Position numbers and translations under genes: made by a program. A stretch of 39,422 bases of DNA from Streptomyces sp. NRRL S-350 (GTDB taxonomy: Bacteria; Actinomycetota; Actinomycetes; Streptomycetales; Streptomycetaceae): positions 1 to 39,422 of the forward strand of contig NZ_JOHO01000080.1 in the NCBI RefSeq assembly GCF_000719705.1, read 5' to 3'. The notes under the pieces are model-generated. The model made no database searches. It was given only the letters and a program-made list of their open reading frames with translations, and had not been told where the DNA came from. This document shows positions 24,471 to 34,200 of the stretch, piece by piece; the stretch's first letter is position 1; every line of letters starts with the position of its first letter.

Positions 24471-25655
24471 ATGCGTACTCGAATCACCACCCTGGTCCTG
24501 TCCGGACTGGCCTCGGCCGCCCTCGTGTGCGGGGCCGGCTCCGCGGCCTACGCCTCGCCCCTCGTCGACGACAGCGCAGCCTCCTCGTCGGTCGAGGCCC
24601 AGGGCGAATGGGTCGACAACCTCCTCCGGCTGGCAGGGGAGGACAACGGCAACGACACCGGCACGTGGGCCCTCGGCAGCCGCGACGCCCTCCGGTCCGG
24701 CCTGGTGGTCCACCAGGGCTACCGGACCGGCGGCGCCAGGACCGACGCGGCCCCGGCCGACAGCCCGGCGCCGGAGGGCGAGGAGCCGGCCGACACCGCC
24801 GCGCAGGACGAACCGGCTCAGCCGGGCGAGGAGGACTCCGAGCGCGGCCGGCCCATGGCCCAGCCGTCGGTGCCGGCGGTCCCCGATGGCACGCCGACCG
24901 GTAGCGGCGACGACTGCCACGAAGGCGGCCACGGCGAGCATGGCGAGCACGGCGGCCATGGGGAGCACGGGGAGCATGGCGAGCACGGCGGCCACGGGGA
25001 GCACGGGGAGCACGGGGAGCACGGGGAGCACGGCGGCCACGGCGGCGAGCAGGGTCAGAACGGCCAGCAGAACAACCAGCAGGGCAACGAGCAGAACAAC
25101 CAACAGAACAACGAGCAGAACCAGGCCCAGGGCCAGGACCAGAACCAGGCGCAGGGGCAGAGCCAGAACGGCCAGCAGAGCCAGGGCCAGGACCAGCACG
25201 TCGGCGTGACGGTCATCGTGCAGAACACCGTCGCCAACAACCTCAACAACAGTGCCAACAACAGCGCCGCCGCCAGCAGCAGCTCGAACAACTCCGCGCA
25301 GAACAGCGCTCAGAACGAGGCGCACAACTCGGCGCAGAACAACCAGTCGGCCTCGCAGTCCAACAACCTCTCCAACCACCAGAGCCAGGCCAACAAGCAG
25401 GCCTCGTACAACCTGAACAAGGTCAAGTTCGTCGAGGAGGAGCGGGCGCCGCACAAGACGGTGCACCAGGGCGGCAGCCACGGGCACGAGGGGAAGGGCG
25501 AGCACCACGGTGCGGGCGGGCAGTACTCGTCCGGGCACCACCACGCGGAGCTGGCCCATACGGGGAGCGGGCAGACGCCGATCCTGATCGCCCTCTCGGC
25601 GGCGTTCGTCGCGGCGGGCGCGGCGGCCATGCGGGTCAGCCGACGGCGCTCATGA
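24471..25655 (+). CDS. Secreted LAXTG wall-anchored protein with GEH repeats and Gln/Asn-rich segment
   Basis: A 394-residue surface protein I do not recognise as a known family. Parts in order: signal peptide ([20 protein letters not shown] then an AYAS cleavage region, about 30 residues); an acidic, Pro/Glu-rich stretch; a His/Gly/Glu repeat at residues 152-190 (13 triplets, about one third histidine), preceded by C149 and H150; a segment of residues about 190-240, about two thirds Gln or Asn; a short hydrophobic strand [11 protein letters not shown]; a second Asn/Ser/Gln-rich segment to about 315; a charged linker ([13 protein letters not shown]); and a sorting signal LAHTG (361-365) plus a hydrophobic helix and RRRS tail. 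LAXTG is the class E sortase motif, and a class E sortase is encoded convergently next door. ATG 24471 has GGAG upstream. The His repeat suggests metal binding, the Q/N part amyloid-like assembly; both are inference. Confidence 0.8.
   Translation: MRTRITTLVLSGLASAALVCGAGSAAYASPLVDDSAASSSVEAQGEWVDNLLRLAGEDNGNDTGTWALGSRDALRSGLVVHQGYRTGGARTDAAPADSPAPEGEEPADTAAQDEPAQPGEEDSERGRPMAQPSVPAVPDGTPTGSGDDCHEGGHGEHGEHGGHGEHGEHGEHGGHGEHGEHGEHGEHGGHGGEQGQNGQQNNQQGNEQNNQQNNEQNQAQGQDQNQAQGQSQNGQQSQGQDQHVGVTVIVQNTVANNLNNSANNSAAASSSSNNSAQNSAQNEAHNSAQNNQSASQSNNLSNHQSQANKQASYNLNKVKFVEEERAPHKTVHQGGSHGHEGKGEHHGAGGQYSSGHHHAELAHTGSGQTPILIALSAAFVAAGAAAMRVSRRRS
24924..25040 (+). repeat. Stepped GEH/GGH codon repeat, 13 units of 9 bp
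   Basis: Translated, the units are GGH, (GEH)2, GGH, (GEH)3, GGH, (GEH)4, GGH. The number of GEH triplets rises 2, 3, 4 between GGH markers. Synonymous differences occur in the first units, while the last four GEH units are identical in DNA (GGGGAGCAC), suggesting recent slippage there. Confidence 0.95.
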
Positions 25656-25690
25656 CCGGACCCGCCCCCCGGGGGCCGGGCGTCGAGTGA

Positions 25691-25727
25691 CGGAGGGGCG
25701 GCGCGCCGAGGGCGCGCCGCCCCTCCG
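25691..25727. terminator. Bidirectional terminator between wall protein and sortase
   Basis: CGGAGGGGCGGCGCGCC (25691-25707) pairs perfectly with GGCGCGCCGCCCCTCCG (25711-25727) across the loop GAG. It serves both convergent genes, sitting 36 bases after one stop and 8 bases before the other. Confidence 0.92.
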
Positions 25728-25734
25728 CCGTGTG

Positions 25735-26520
25735 TCACCGGCGCAGCTCGGCGGGGGGCGTACGGTCCTGGTCGATCGGCTCCTCCCGGACCAGGCTGCC
25801 CCAGACGGCCATCCGGTAGAGCGAGGTGTAGACCGGCGTGCACGTCGTGAGGGTGATGTAGCGGCCCGGTTCGGAGTACGGGGAGCCGGTGGGCAGCGGG
25901 GCGATGACACCGGTGTCGTCCTTGGAGGTCTGGGGCAGCGTGGCGTCGACGCGGTAGACGTACCAGCGGTCGCGGGTCTCCACGACCAGCGGGTCGCCCG
26001 GCTTCAGCCGGTCCAGGTCGTGGAACTTCGCGCCGTGCCCGTCGCGGTGGGCGGCGAGGGCGAAGTTGCCGGCCGCCTCCCAGGGCATGGCCGCACGGTA
26101 CGGCGCCGTGTAGACGCCGGTGACCCCTTCCGCGAGGGTGTCGTCGTCGGTACCGAGCTTGATCAGCACCTGGTAGCCGGCGCCCAGGGCCGGCACGTGG
26201 AGGAAACCGATGGCGCCGTCCGGGTCGAACGGGGGCGGCGCGGCGGTGCCCGCGGTGGCGGTCGGCAGGGTCGGCGCGGCCGTCGGGGCCGTCGGGGCCG
26301 GTGAGATCGGCGGGGCCGCCGCCGACCAGGCCCGGCGAAGCTGCTCGGCGGCGAGGCCGGCGTGCCGGTCGGCCGTGAGGTCCGTCCACCACAGCGAGTA
26401 GACGACCAGCAGGGCGAGCAGCACGCCGACGGTGAACAGGAGGTCGCCGAGCACGCCGACCGCGGTCCGGAGGGGGCGTCGGCGCGGGGTTCGCTCCTCG
26501 GCCTGCTGTTCGGTCGGCAT
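25735..26520 (-). CDS. Class E sortase
   Basis: A membrane-anchored transpeptidase that cuts LAXTG substrates and links them to the cell wall. The 261-residue product has a basic N-terminus, one transmembrane helix (about 20-45, VGVLGDLLFTVGVLLALLVV), a Pro/Ala/Thr-rich stalk (66-98) and the sortase barrel. The catalytic triad is clear: H158 (ALAAHRDGHG), C227 (YITLTTCTPVYTS) and R236 (LYRMAVWG). The TLTTC context and R spacing match the class E enzymes of Streptomyces. ATG 26518-26520 is preceded by AAGGGAC. The convergent LAHTG gene is the obvious substrate, though chaplin-like LAXTG proteins elsewhere could also be served. Confidence 0.93.
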   Translation of the reverse strand: MPTEQQAEERTPRRRPLRTAVGVLGDLLFTVGVLLALLVVYSLWWTDLTADRHAGLAAEQLRRAWSAAAPPISPAPTAPTAAPTLPTATAGTAAPPPFDPDGAIGFLHVPALGAGYQVLIKLGTDDDTLAEGVTGVYTAPYRAAMPWEAAGNFALAAHRDGHGAKFHDLDRLKPGDPLVVETRDRWYVYRVDATLPQTSKDDTGVIAPLPTGSPYSEPGRYITLTTCTPVYTSLYRMAVWGSLVREEPIDQDRTPPAELRR

Positions 26521-26765
26521 GGGTCGTCCCTTCGGGCGGGGGTGCGGGGGCGGCTGCCCGGCCGGTCGGCCCGAGGCGGGGCGTCCCGGCCGGTCATGCG
26601 CGTACTCGACCGCGCCCGCGAACCGACGGGCAAGCCGACACGCCCGCGCCGGGCCCGGGGGCCCTCCGCCCGGTCGACCGGAGCCGGGCGGATCCGGCCC
26701 GTGGGCCGTCCGGCGGCAGGCCGTCCGGGCGCGTAACCTGCTGGGGCGGACGGATGGAGGGGCCG

Positions 26766-29700
26766 ATGGCGGTGGACGAGCAGCGGGCCGGTAGCCGGGT
26801 GAGCAGGCCGGAGAACCGGCTGGTCCGGCGCGGGTTCAACGACCCGGCGCGAGCGGTGCGGCTGTTGGAGGGCCCCGGACTGGAGGGGCTGGCCGACGAC
26901 CCCGTACTGCTGGACGCCCTCGGTGCCACCGCCGACCCCGACCTCGCGCTGCTCGGGCTGGCCCGGCTGCTGGAGGCCGCCGACGAGACCGACCGGCGCA
27001 CCCTGCGCGACACCCTCACCACGTCCAAACCGCTGCGCGACCGGCTGCTCGGCGTGCTCGGCGTCTCCACCGCGCTCGGCGACCACCTGGCCCGGCACCC
27101 GCACGACTGGCACGTACTGGTCACCTTCGAGCTGCGCGACATGCACCCGGGACCGGAGGACTTCCGCCGCGCGCTGACCGAGGGCGTCAAAGCCGAGGGC
27201 GTCCGGGCCGCGGGCGCCCGCGGCGGCGACCGCAGCCCGGCGGACGCCCTGCGGGCCGCCTACCGCCGCTGCCTGCTCGCCATCGCCGCCCGCGACCTGA
27301 CCGGCACCACCGACCTCGCCCGGACCGCCGCCGAACTCGCCGACCTGGCCGGCGCCACCCTGCAGACCGCCCTGGACCTCGCCGCCGAGCAGGACCCGGA
27401 GGCCGCCGCGGCCTGCCGGCTCGCGGTGATCGGCATGGGCAAGTGCGGCGGCCGCGAGCTCAACTACGTCTCGGACGTGGACGTGATCTTCGTCGCCGAG
27501 CCGCGCGAGGGCGTGGACGAGCAGACGGCGGTCAAGGCCGCCACCCGGCTGGCCGCCGCCCTCACCCGGCTCTGCGCGGACACCACCGGCGAGGGCACCA
27601 TCTGGCCGGTGGACGCCAACCTGCGGCCCGAGGGCCGCAACGGGCCGCTGGTGCGCACCCTGGCAAGCCACCTCGCCTACTACCAGCGCTGGGCCAAGAC
27701 CTGGGAGTTCCAGGCCCTGCTCAAGGCCCGGCCGGTCGCCGGGGACGCCGAACTCGGCGCCGCGTACGTCGAAGCGCTCGCCCCGATGGTCTGGCAGGCC
27801 GCCGCCCGGGAGAACTTCGTCGCCGACGTGCAGCAGATGCGCCGCCGGGTGATCGACTCCATCCCCGCGACCGAACTCGACCGCCAGCTCAAGCTCGGCC
27901 CGGGCGGGCTGCGCGACGTCGAGTTCTCCGTCCAGCTGCTGCAACTCGTGCACGGCCGCACCGACCCGGCGCTGCGCAGCGGCAACACCCTGGAGGCGCT
28001 GGCCGCGCTGTCCCGGGGCGGGTACGTCGGCCGGGCGGACGCCGCCTCGCTGGACACCGCGTACCGCTTCCTGCGCTCGCTGGAACACCGGATCCAGCTG
28101 TACCGGCTGCGCCGCACCCACCTGATGCCCACCGCGGCGGAGGACCTGCGCCGGCTCGCCCGCTCGCTGGCCGCGCTGATCAACGACGACACCCGCGCCG
28201 ACCCGGTGGCCGCGCTGCACCGCGAGTGGAAGCGGCACGCGGTGGAGGTGCGGCGGCTGCACGAGAAGCTGTTCTACCGGCCGCTGCTCGACGCCGTCGC
28301 CGAGCTGCCGCCGGGCGCCGCCGGGCTGACCCCGGACGCCGCGCGGGCCCGGCTGGAGGCGCTCGGCTACACGGACCCGGCCGCCGCGCTGCGGCACATC
28401 AGCGCCCTCGCCTCCGGGGTGAGCCGCAAGGCAGCGATCCAGCGCACCCTGCTGCCGGTGCTGCTCGGCTGGTTCGCCGACTCGGCCGACCCGGACGCCG
28501 GGCTGCTCAACTTCCGCCAGGTCTCCGACGCGCTCGGCCGCACCCCCTGGTACCTGCGGCTGCTGAGGGACGAGAGCGCCGCCGCCGAGCAGCTGGCCCG
28601 GGTGCTGTCGGCCGGCCGGCTCGCCCCGGACCTGCTGCTGCGCGCCCCCGAGGCGGTCGCCATGCTCGGCGACCCGCAGGGCCTGGAACCGCGCGGCCGG
28701 GCCGCCCTGGAGGGGGAGATACTGGCCGCCGTCGGCCGGGCCGGCTCCACCACCGCCGCCGTGGCCGCCGCCCGCTCGGTGCGCCGCCGGGAGCTGTTCC
28801 GGACGGCCGCCGCGGACGTCCTCGGCAGGCTCGGGGACGACCCCGCCGAGGCACTCGACAGCTCGGGCGAGGCGCTCACCGCGCTCAACGCCGCCACCCT
28901 GCAGGGCGCGCTGCGGGCCTGCGTCGCGGGCTGGGAGGCCGAGCACGGGGACCTGCCCACCCGGATCTCGGTGATCGCGATGGGCCGCTTCGGCGGCCAC
29001 GAACTGGGCTACGGCTCCGACGCCGACGTGCTCTTCGTCCACGAGCCGCTGCTCGGCTCGCTGGAGGAGGAGGCCGCCCGGGCCGCCCAGGCGGTCTGCC
29101 ACGAGCTGCGCGCCCAGCTCGGCGCGCCCTCCACCGAGCCGCCGCTGCTGGTCGACGCGGACCTGCGGCCGGAGGGGCGCAGCGGACCGCTCGTCCGCAC
29201 CCTCGCCTCGTACGCGGCGTACTACCGGCGCTGGTCGCACGCCTGGGAGAGCCAGGCGCTGCTGCGGGCCGAGCCGGTGGCCGGGGACCCGGGGCTGGGC
29301 GCGCGGTTCCGGCAGCTGATCGACCCGCTGCGCTACCCGGGCAGCGGGGTGCCGGAGCGGGACCTGACGGAGATCCGCCGGATCAAGGCCCGGATCGAGG
29401 CCGAGCGGCTGCCGCGCGGCGCAGACCCGACCACCCACACCAAGATCGGGCGGGGCGGCCTGGCGGACGTGGAGTGGACGGTCCAACTGCTCCAGCTCCA
29501 GCACGGGCACGCGCTGCCGGGCCTGCGCACCACCCGGACCAGGGCGGCGCTGGCGGCGGCCGTGGACGCCGGGCTGGTGAAGCCGGAGGACGGGGAGGTG
29601 CTGGAGGCGGCCTGGGTGCTGGCCTCCCGGGTGCGGGCCGCGGTGATGCTGGTGCGCGGCAGGCCCGGGGACAGCTTCCCGGGGGAGGCCCGGGAGCTGG

Positions 29701-29822
29701 CCGGGGTGGCCCGTTACCTCGGGTACGGGGCCGGGCACAGCGGCGAGCTGCTGGACGACTACCGGCGGACCACGCGGCGGGCCCGCGTGGTGGTGGACCG
29801 GCTGTTCTACGGCACCGGCTGA
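26766..29822 (+). CDS. glnE: Bifunctional glutamine synthetase adenylyltransferase/deadenylase
   Basis: Controls glutamine synthetase by adding or removing AMP from a tyrosine. 1018 residues with two homologous nucleotidyltransferase halves: IGMGKCGGRELNYVSDVDVI at residues about 222-241 (deadenylylation half) and IAMGRFGGHELGYGSDADVL at about 737-756 (adenylylation half), each carrying G-G-E-L--SD-D metal and nucleotide residues, joined by helical segments such as GGLRDVEFSVQLLQLVHG and GGLADVEWTVQLLQLQHG. ATG 26766 is preferred over ATG 26754 because GGAGGGG lies just upstream of it. It follows the divergent sortase gene and is close to glnA2; GlnA1, its likely target, is not in the window. 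Confidence 0.96.
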   Translation: MAVDEQRAGSRVSRPENRLVRRGFNDPARAVRLLEGPGLEGLADDPVLLDALGATADPDLALLGLARLLEAADETDRRTLRDTLTTSKPLRDRLLGVLGVSTALGDHLARHPHDWHVLVTFELRDMHPGPEDFRRALTEGVKAEGVRAAGARGGDRSPADALRAAYRRCLLAIAARDLTGTTDLARTAAELADLAGATLQTALDLAAEQDPEAAAACRLAVIGMGKCGGRELNYVSDVDVIFVAEPREGVDEQTAVKAATRLAAALTRLCADTTGEGTIWPVDANLRPEGRNGPLVRTLASHLAYYQRWAKTWEFQALLKARPVAGDAELGAAYVEALAPMVWQAAARENFVADVQQMRRRVIDSIPATELDRQLKLGPGGLRDVEFSVQLLQLVHGRTDPALRSGNTLEALAALSRGGYVGRADAASLDTAYRFLRSLEHRIQLYRLRRTHLMPTAAEDLRRLARSLAALINDDTRADPVAALHREWKRHAVEVRRLHEKLFYRPLLDAVAELPPGAAGLTPDAARARLEALGYTDPAAALRHISALASGVSRKAAIQRTLLPVLLGWFADSADPDAGLLNFRQVSDALGRTPWYLRLLRDESAAAEQLARVLSAGRLAPDLLLRAPEAVAMLGDPQGLEPRGRAALEGEILAAVGRAGSTTAAVAAARSVRRRELFRTAAADVLGRLGDDPAEALDSSGEALTALNAATLQGALRACVAGWEAEHGDLPTRISVIAMGRFGGHELGYGSDADVLFVHEPLLGSLEEEAARAAQAVCHELRAQLGAPSTEPPLLVDADLRPEGRSGPLVRTLASYAAYYRRWSHAWESQALLRAEPVAGDPGLGARFRQLIDPLRYPGSGVPERDLTEIRRIKARIEAERLPRGADPTTHTKIGRGGLADVEWTVQLLQLQHGHALPGLRTTRTRAALAAAVDAGLVKPEDGEVLEAAWVLASRVRAAVMLVRGRPGDSFPGEARELAGVARYLGYGAGHSGELLDDYRRTTRRARVVVDRLFYGTG

Positions 29823-29836
29823 GCCGAGCCCGGGCT

Positions 29837-29874
29837 CGGCTGGGCCGCCCGGGCCCGGCTGGGTTGCCCGGGCC
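29837..29874 (+). repeat. Two 19-bp tandem units after glnE
   Basis: CGGCTGGGCCGCCCGGGCC (29837-29855) and CGGCTGGGTTGCCCGGGCC (29856-29874) differ at two positions; a third, shortened unit starts at 29875. No coding meaning is seen. Confidence 0.75.
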
Positions 29875-29914
29875 CGGGTTGGGCCGCGGGCGCGCCCCTG
29901 AGCGTCCGGGCATG

Positions 29915-29945
29915 CGAGAGGGGCCCCTGCCCGGGGCCCCTCTCG
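29915..29945. terminator. Bidirectional terminator between glnE and PAP2 gene
   Basis: CGAGAGGGGCCCC (29915-29927) pairs perfectly with GGGGCCCCTCTCG (29933-29945), loop TGCCC. The genes on both sides point toward it. Confidence 0.88.
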
Positions 29946-29955
29946 TCTGCTGCGG

Positions 29956-30987
29956 CTACCGGCGCGCGGAGCTGGCCGCGGGCTCGCTCCACTGCTCCGG
30001 CACGGTGATCGGCTGCTCGGCCGCCGCCTCCCGGGCGGGCACCCGGGGCAGCTTGTAGACCCACTCGTGGTAGAGCCAGCGGGCGGCGAGGAAGCCGGCA
30101 GCCAGGCAGATCTCGCCGCCGACGGCATCCATCCAGAAGTGGTTGGCGGTCGAGACGATGACCATCAGCGTGGCGGCCGGGTACATCAGGCCGAGCGCCC
30201 TGACCCACTTCCGGCGGGCCAGGAAGAAGATCGCCAGGCCGCACCACATCGACCAGCCGATGTGCATCGACGGCATCGCGGCGTACAGGTTGGAGACGTG
30301 GGCGGCGGGCCCGGAGGCGAACGAGCCCCAGGTGCCGTGGGTCTTCACGGTGTCGATGAAGCCGCCGTCGGTCATCAGCCGGGGCGGGGCCAGCGGGAAG
30401 GCGTAGAAGCCGACCAGGGCGATCAGGGTGGTGACGAACAGCACGGTGCGGGCTGCGACGTAACGGCCGGGGTGGCTGCGGTAGAGCCAGACCAGGACGC
30501 CGATCGTGATGATGAAGTGCAGCGTCGCGTAGTAGTAGTTCATCCCGGTGATGAGCCACCCGACGCTGTCCATCGCGTGGTTGATCGAGTGCTCGACGGC
30601 GATGCCGAGGTGCTGCTCCAGGTGCCAGATCCAGCGCGCGTGCTTCTGGGCTATCGCTTCCTGCTCCGGGACCGCGTTGCGGACCAGGGAGTAGATCCAG
30701 TAGCTGACGCCGATCAGGGCGAGTTCGATCCAGAGCCGCGGCCTGGCCGGTGAACGGCGCTGGTCGCGGACGCGGCTGCGCAGGGCGGCGGTTCGGGACT
30801 GGGCGGCGCGGGTGGCTCCGTCGGGCCGGGGGCCGGGACCGGCCTTCACCGCCGCGGAACCGCCACCGGTGGCCGTGTCGGCGCGCCCGGCGTCGCCTCG
30901 CTGGATCTCGGTCGGTTCCCCCATGGACGGCAAGTCTGCCAGACCGCTCGTAGCCGTCTGCTCATCCTCCGGAAGTGGATTCTTCAC
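29956..30987 (-). CDS. PAP2-superfamily membrane phosphatase/transferase
   Basis: A 343-residue polytopic protein like the PAP2_3 (inositolphosphotransferase-related) family. The first ~110 residues are Gly/Pro/Arg-rich and cytoplasmic; then come hydrophobic helices (WIELALIGVSYWIYSLVRNA, LHFIITIGVLVWLYRSHPG, VLFVTTLIALVGFYAFPLAP). Catalytic motifs: a PRLMTDGGFIDTV stretch, PSMH242 (YAAMPSMHIGWSMW) and H283...D287 (STANHFWMDAVGG), which supply the phosphoryl-acceptor histidines. Lipid phosphate or lipid-linked substrates are likely. GTG 30985-30987 is taken as start because AAGGGGGAC sits about seven bases upstream, whereas the ATG at 30922-30924 has none. The gene is divergent from the amylase-pullulanase. 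Confidence 0.82.
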   Translation of the reverse strand: MKNPLPEDEQTATSGLADLPSMGEPTEIQRGDAGRADTATGGGSAAVKAGPGPRPDGATRAAQSRTAALRSRVRDQRRSPARPRLWIELALIGVSYWIYSLVRNAVPEQEAIAQKHARWIWHLEQHLGIAVEHSINHAMDSVGWLITGMNYYYATLHFIITIGVLVWLYRSHPGRYVAARTVLFVTTLIALVGFYAFPLAPPRLMTDGGFIDTVKTHGTWGSFASGPAAHVSNLYAAMPSMHIGWSMWCGLAIFFLARRKWVRALGLMYPAATLMVIVSTANHFWMDAVGGEICLAAGFLAARWLYHEWVYKLPRVPAREAAAEQPITVPEQWSEPAASSARR

Positions 30988-31154
30988 CGGCTGTCCCCCT
31001 TGAGGGCTAGGCGCCGGCTCCCACCGGGGTAGGGGGTGCTCTGGGTTCTGGTGCGTACCGGTGGGACGGGCATACGTCCCATTGTCACGCTCGTCCCTCC
31101 GGGGGAGTAATCGGGGTGGCCGGAGATGGCCGACGACCTGGATTTTCCGGCGAC

Positions 31155-31190
31155 GAAACCGTTTCTGCATCTTGCTGAAACATATTGCAG
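31155..31190 (+). promoter_or_regulatory. Candidate operator cluster before the amylase-pullulanase gene
   Basis: The palindrome GAAACCGTTTC (31155-31165) and direct copies TTGCTG / TTGCAG (31172-31177 and 31185-31190) lie 52-87 bases before the GTG start. LacI-family MalR sites in Streptomyces amylase promoters contain TTGC-type repeats, so maltose or starch control is plausible but not proven. Confidence 0.35.
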
Positions 31191-31241
31191 GCCGCTAGCT
31201 TCCTGGGAACTCGATCGCCCCTTCCCCTAAGGGAGCCCTCA

Positions 31242-34200
31242 GTGGCCGACGCCCCGCTCCGCCCCCGGCGGAGCACTTCCCCACGCAGACCCGGCCGCAC
31301 GGCCGTCCTGCTGGCCGCAGCGCTGACCGCCGCCACGCTCGGCAGCGCCCCCGCAGCCCTGGCAGCCGCCCCGCCGGCCCCGCCCTCGGACGCCGCGCTC
31401 GCGGCCACCGCCGGGCGGCACGACCTCACCCGCGAGCAGTTCTACTTCGTCCTGCCCGACCGCTTCGCCAACGGCGACACCGCCAACGACAGCGGCGGCA
31501 TCACCGGCGGCCGGCTGGACAACGGCTTCGACCCGGCCGACAAGGGCTTCTACCACGGTGGCGACCTGGCCGGCCTGATCCAGAAGCTCGACTACATCCA
31601 GGACCTCGGCACCACCGCGATCTGGATGGCGCCGATCTTCAAGAACAAGCCGGTGCAGGGCAGCGGCGCGGACGCGTCCGCGGGCTACCACGGCTACTGG
31701 ATCACCGACTTCACCCAGGTCGACCCGCACTTCGGCACCAACGACCAGCTCAAGGAGCTGATAGCCAAGGCGCACGCCCGCGGCATCAAGGTCTTCTTCG
31801 ACGTCATCACCAACCACACCGCCGACGTCATCGACGACGCCGAGCAGCAGCACGGCTACCGCTCCGTCGGCGCCTACCCGACGCTCGACACCGACGGCAA
31901 GCCGGTCGACGAGACCGCCGTCGCCGACGCGGGCGCCCCCTGGCCGCGGACCACCAAGGACTCCTTCCCGTACACCCCGGTCTTCCGCAACCCCGGCGAC
32001 GCCACCGCCAAGACCCCGTCCTGGCTCAACGACCCCTCGCTCTACCACAACCGGGGCGACTCGACCTTCGTCGGCGAATCCGCCACCGAGGGCGACTTCA
32101 GCGGCCTGGACGACCTCGACACCCAGAACCCCCGGGTGGTGAAGGGCTTCGAGAAGGTCTACCAGCAGTGGGTCAAGGACGCCGGCGTGGACGGCTTCCG
32201 GATCGACACCGTCAAGCACGTCAACATGGCGTTCTGGCAGCAGTGGGCGCCTGCGCTGAAGGACTTCGCGGCCAAGCAGGGCAACAAGAAGTTCTTCATG
32301 TTCGGCGAGGTCTACTCCGGCGACCCGGCGATCACCTCGCCGTACGTCACCAAGGGCAAGCTCCAGGCCACCCTCGACTTCCCGTTCCAGGGGGCGGCCC
32401 GCTCCTACGTCTCCCAGGGCGGCTCGGCGAAGGCCCTCGCCGACGTCTACGGCCAGGACTACCGCTACACCAGCGCCGACACCGACGCGTACGAGCTGCC
32501 GACCTTCCTCGGCAACCACGACATGGGGCGCTTCGGCTCCTTCCTGCTCGCCGACAACCCGGGCGCCGACGACGCCACGCTGCTCGGCAAGGAACGGCTC
32601 GCCAACGAGCTGCAGTTCCTCACCCGCGGCCAGCCCGTCGTCTACTACGGCGACGAACAGGGCTTCACCGGCGCCGGCGGCGACAAGGACGCCCGGCAGG
32701 ACCTGTTCGCCTCGAAGACGCCCTCGTACAACACCGACCGGGTGCTCGGCGGCCCCGCCGGCGCGGCCGACCGGTACGGGCAGGACGGCGAGCTCTACCG
32801 GGGCATCGCCGGACTGGCCGCGCTGCGCCGCGACAACCCGGCACTGGCCGACGGCGCCCAGATCGAGCGGTACGCCGCCGACGGCCCGGGCGTGTACGCC
32901 TTCTCCCGGATCGACGCGGGGCAGCAGGTCGAGTACCTGGCGGCGGTCAACAACGCCACCGAGGCGAAGACCGTCACGCTGGACACCTTCTCGGCGGGGA
33001 TGGGCTTCGACCGGATCCACCCGGCGGCGGGGGAGCACGTCACCAGCGGCGCGGACCGCAAGGTGACCGTGACCGTCCCCGCGCTGTCCTCCGTCGTGTT
33101 CAAGGCGGCCGGCAAGCTCGCGGCCGTCGGCGCGGCCCCGCAGATCGCGCTCACGCCGCCGGCGGACGGCTCCACCGGGCTCGTCACGGTGGGCGCCCGC
33201 GTCGACGGCGGCGGCTTCGACCGGGTGAGCTTCGCCGCCCAGATCGGCAACGGCCCCTGGCAGACGCTGGGCACCGCCGACAACGGCCGGTACCTGGTGA
33301 CGCAGGACCTCGGCGCCGTCGCCCCCGGCACGGTCGTCCGGTACAAGGCCGTCGTCCAGGACTCCAGCGGCCACCTGCGCTCCGCCACCGCCGCCTTCAC
33401 CACCGGCACCCCCGCACCCCAGCCCAAGCCCACCGCCGGCGCCCGCCCGTACGCCGTCGTCCACTACAACCGGCCGGACGGCGACTACGACGGCTGGAAC
33501 CTCTACGCCTGGGGCGACCTCGCCGACGGCGAGGCCACCCCGTGGCCGGCCGGGCACCCCTTCACCGGACGCGACGCGTACGGCGCCTTCGCCTACGTGC
33601 GGCTCAAGCCCGGCGCCTCGGACGTCGGGTTCATCGTGGAGAAGAACGGCGCCAAGGACGTCGACGCCGACCGGCACATCGACGTCGGCAGCACCGGCGA
33701 GGTGTGGCTCAAGCAGGGCGACCCGACCGTGCGCACCGCCGACCCCGGGCCGGCCGACACACCGCCGGCGAACACCGCCGTCATCCACTACAACCGGGCC
33801 GACGGCGACTACGACGGCTGGGGCCTGCACGACTGGACCGGCGCCGCCACCCCCACCGACTGGGGCAGACCGCTGACGCCGGCGCGCCGCGACGCCTTCG
33901 GCGCCGTCTTCGAGGTGCCGCTGGCACCCGGCGCGACCAGCCTCAGCTACATCCTGCACAAGGGCAACGACAAGGACCTGCCCGCCGACCAGTCGCTGGA
34001 CTTCGCGGTCGACGGCAAGGAGATCTGGATCCTCGGCGGCCGTGAGGGCCACCTGCTGCCGCAGAGCCCGGCCGCCTCCTCCCAGATCGACCTCGGCAGC
34101 GCCAAGGCGCAGTGGATCGACGCCAAGACCGTCGTCGTCCCGGTGAACTACGGCGCGGGCGACGACGCCCTGGCCGGCGGCACCAGCGCCCAGCTCGTCT

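Noticed and set aside
26163..30128. A 1321-codon minus-strand frame across glnE and part of the sortase
   Set aside because: Low-complexity Gly/Ala/Arg/Gln text with no motif, antisense to glnE which has both nucleotidyltransferase signatures.
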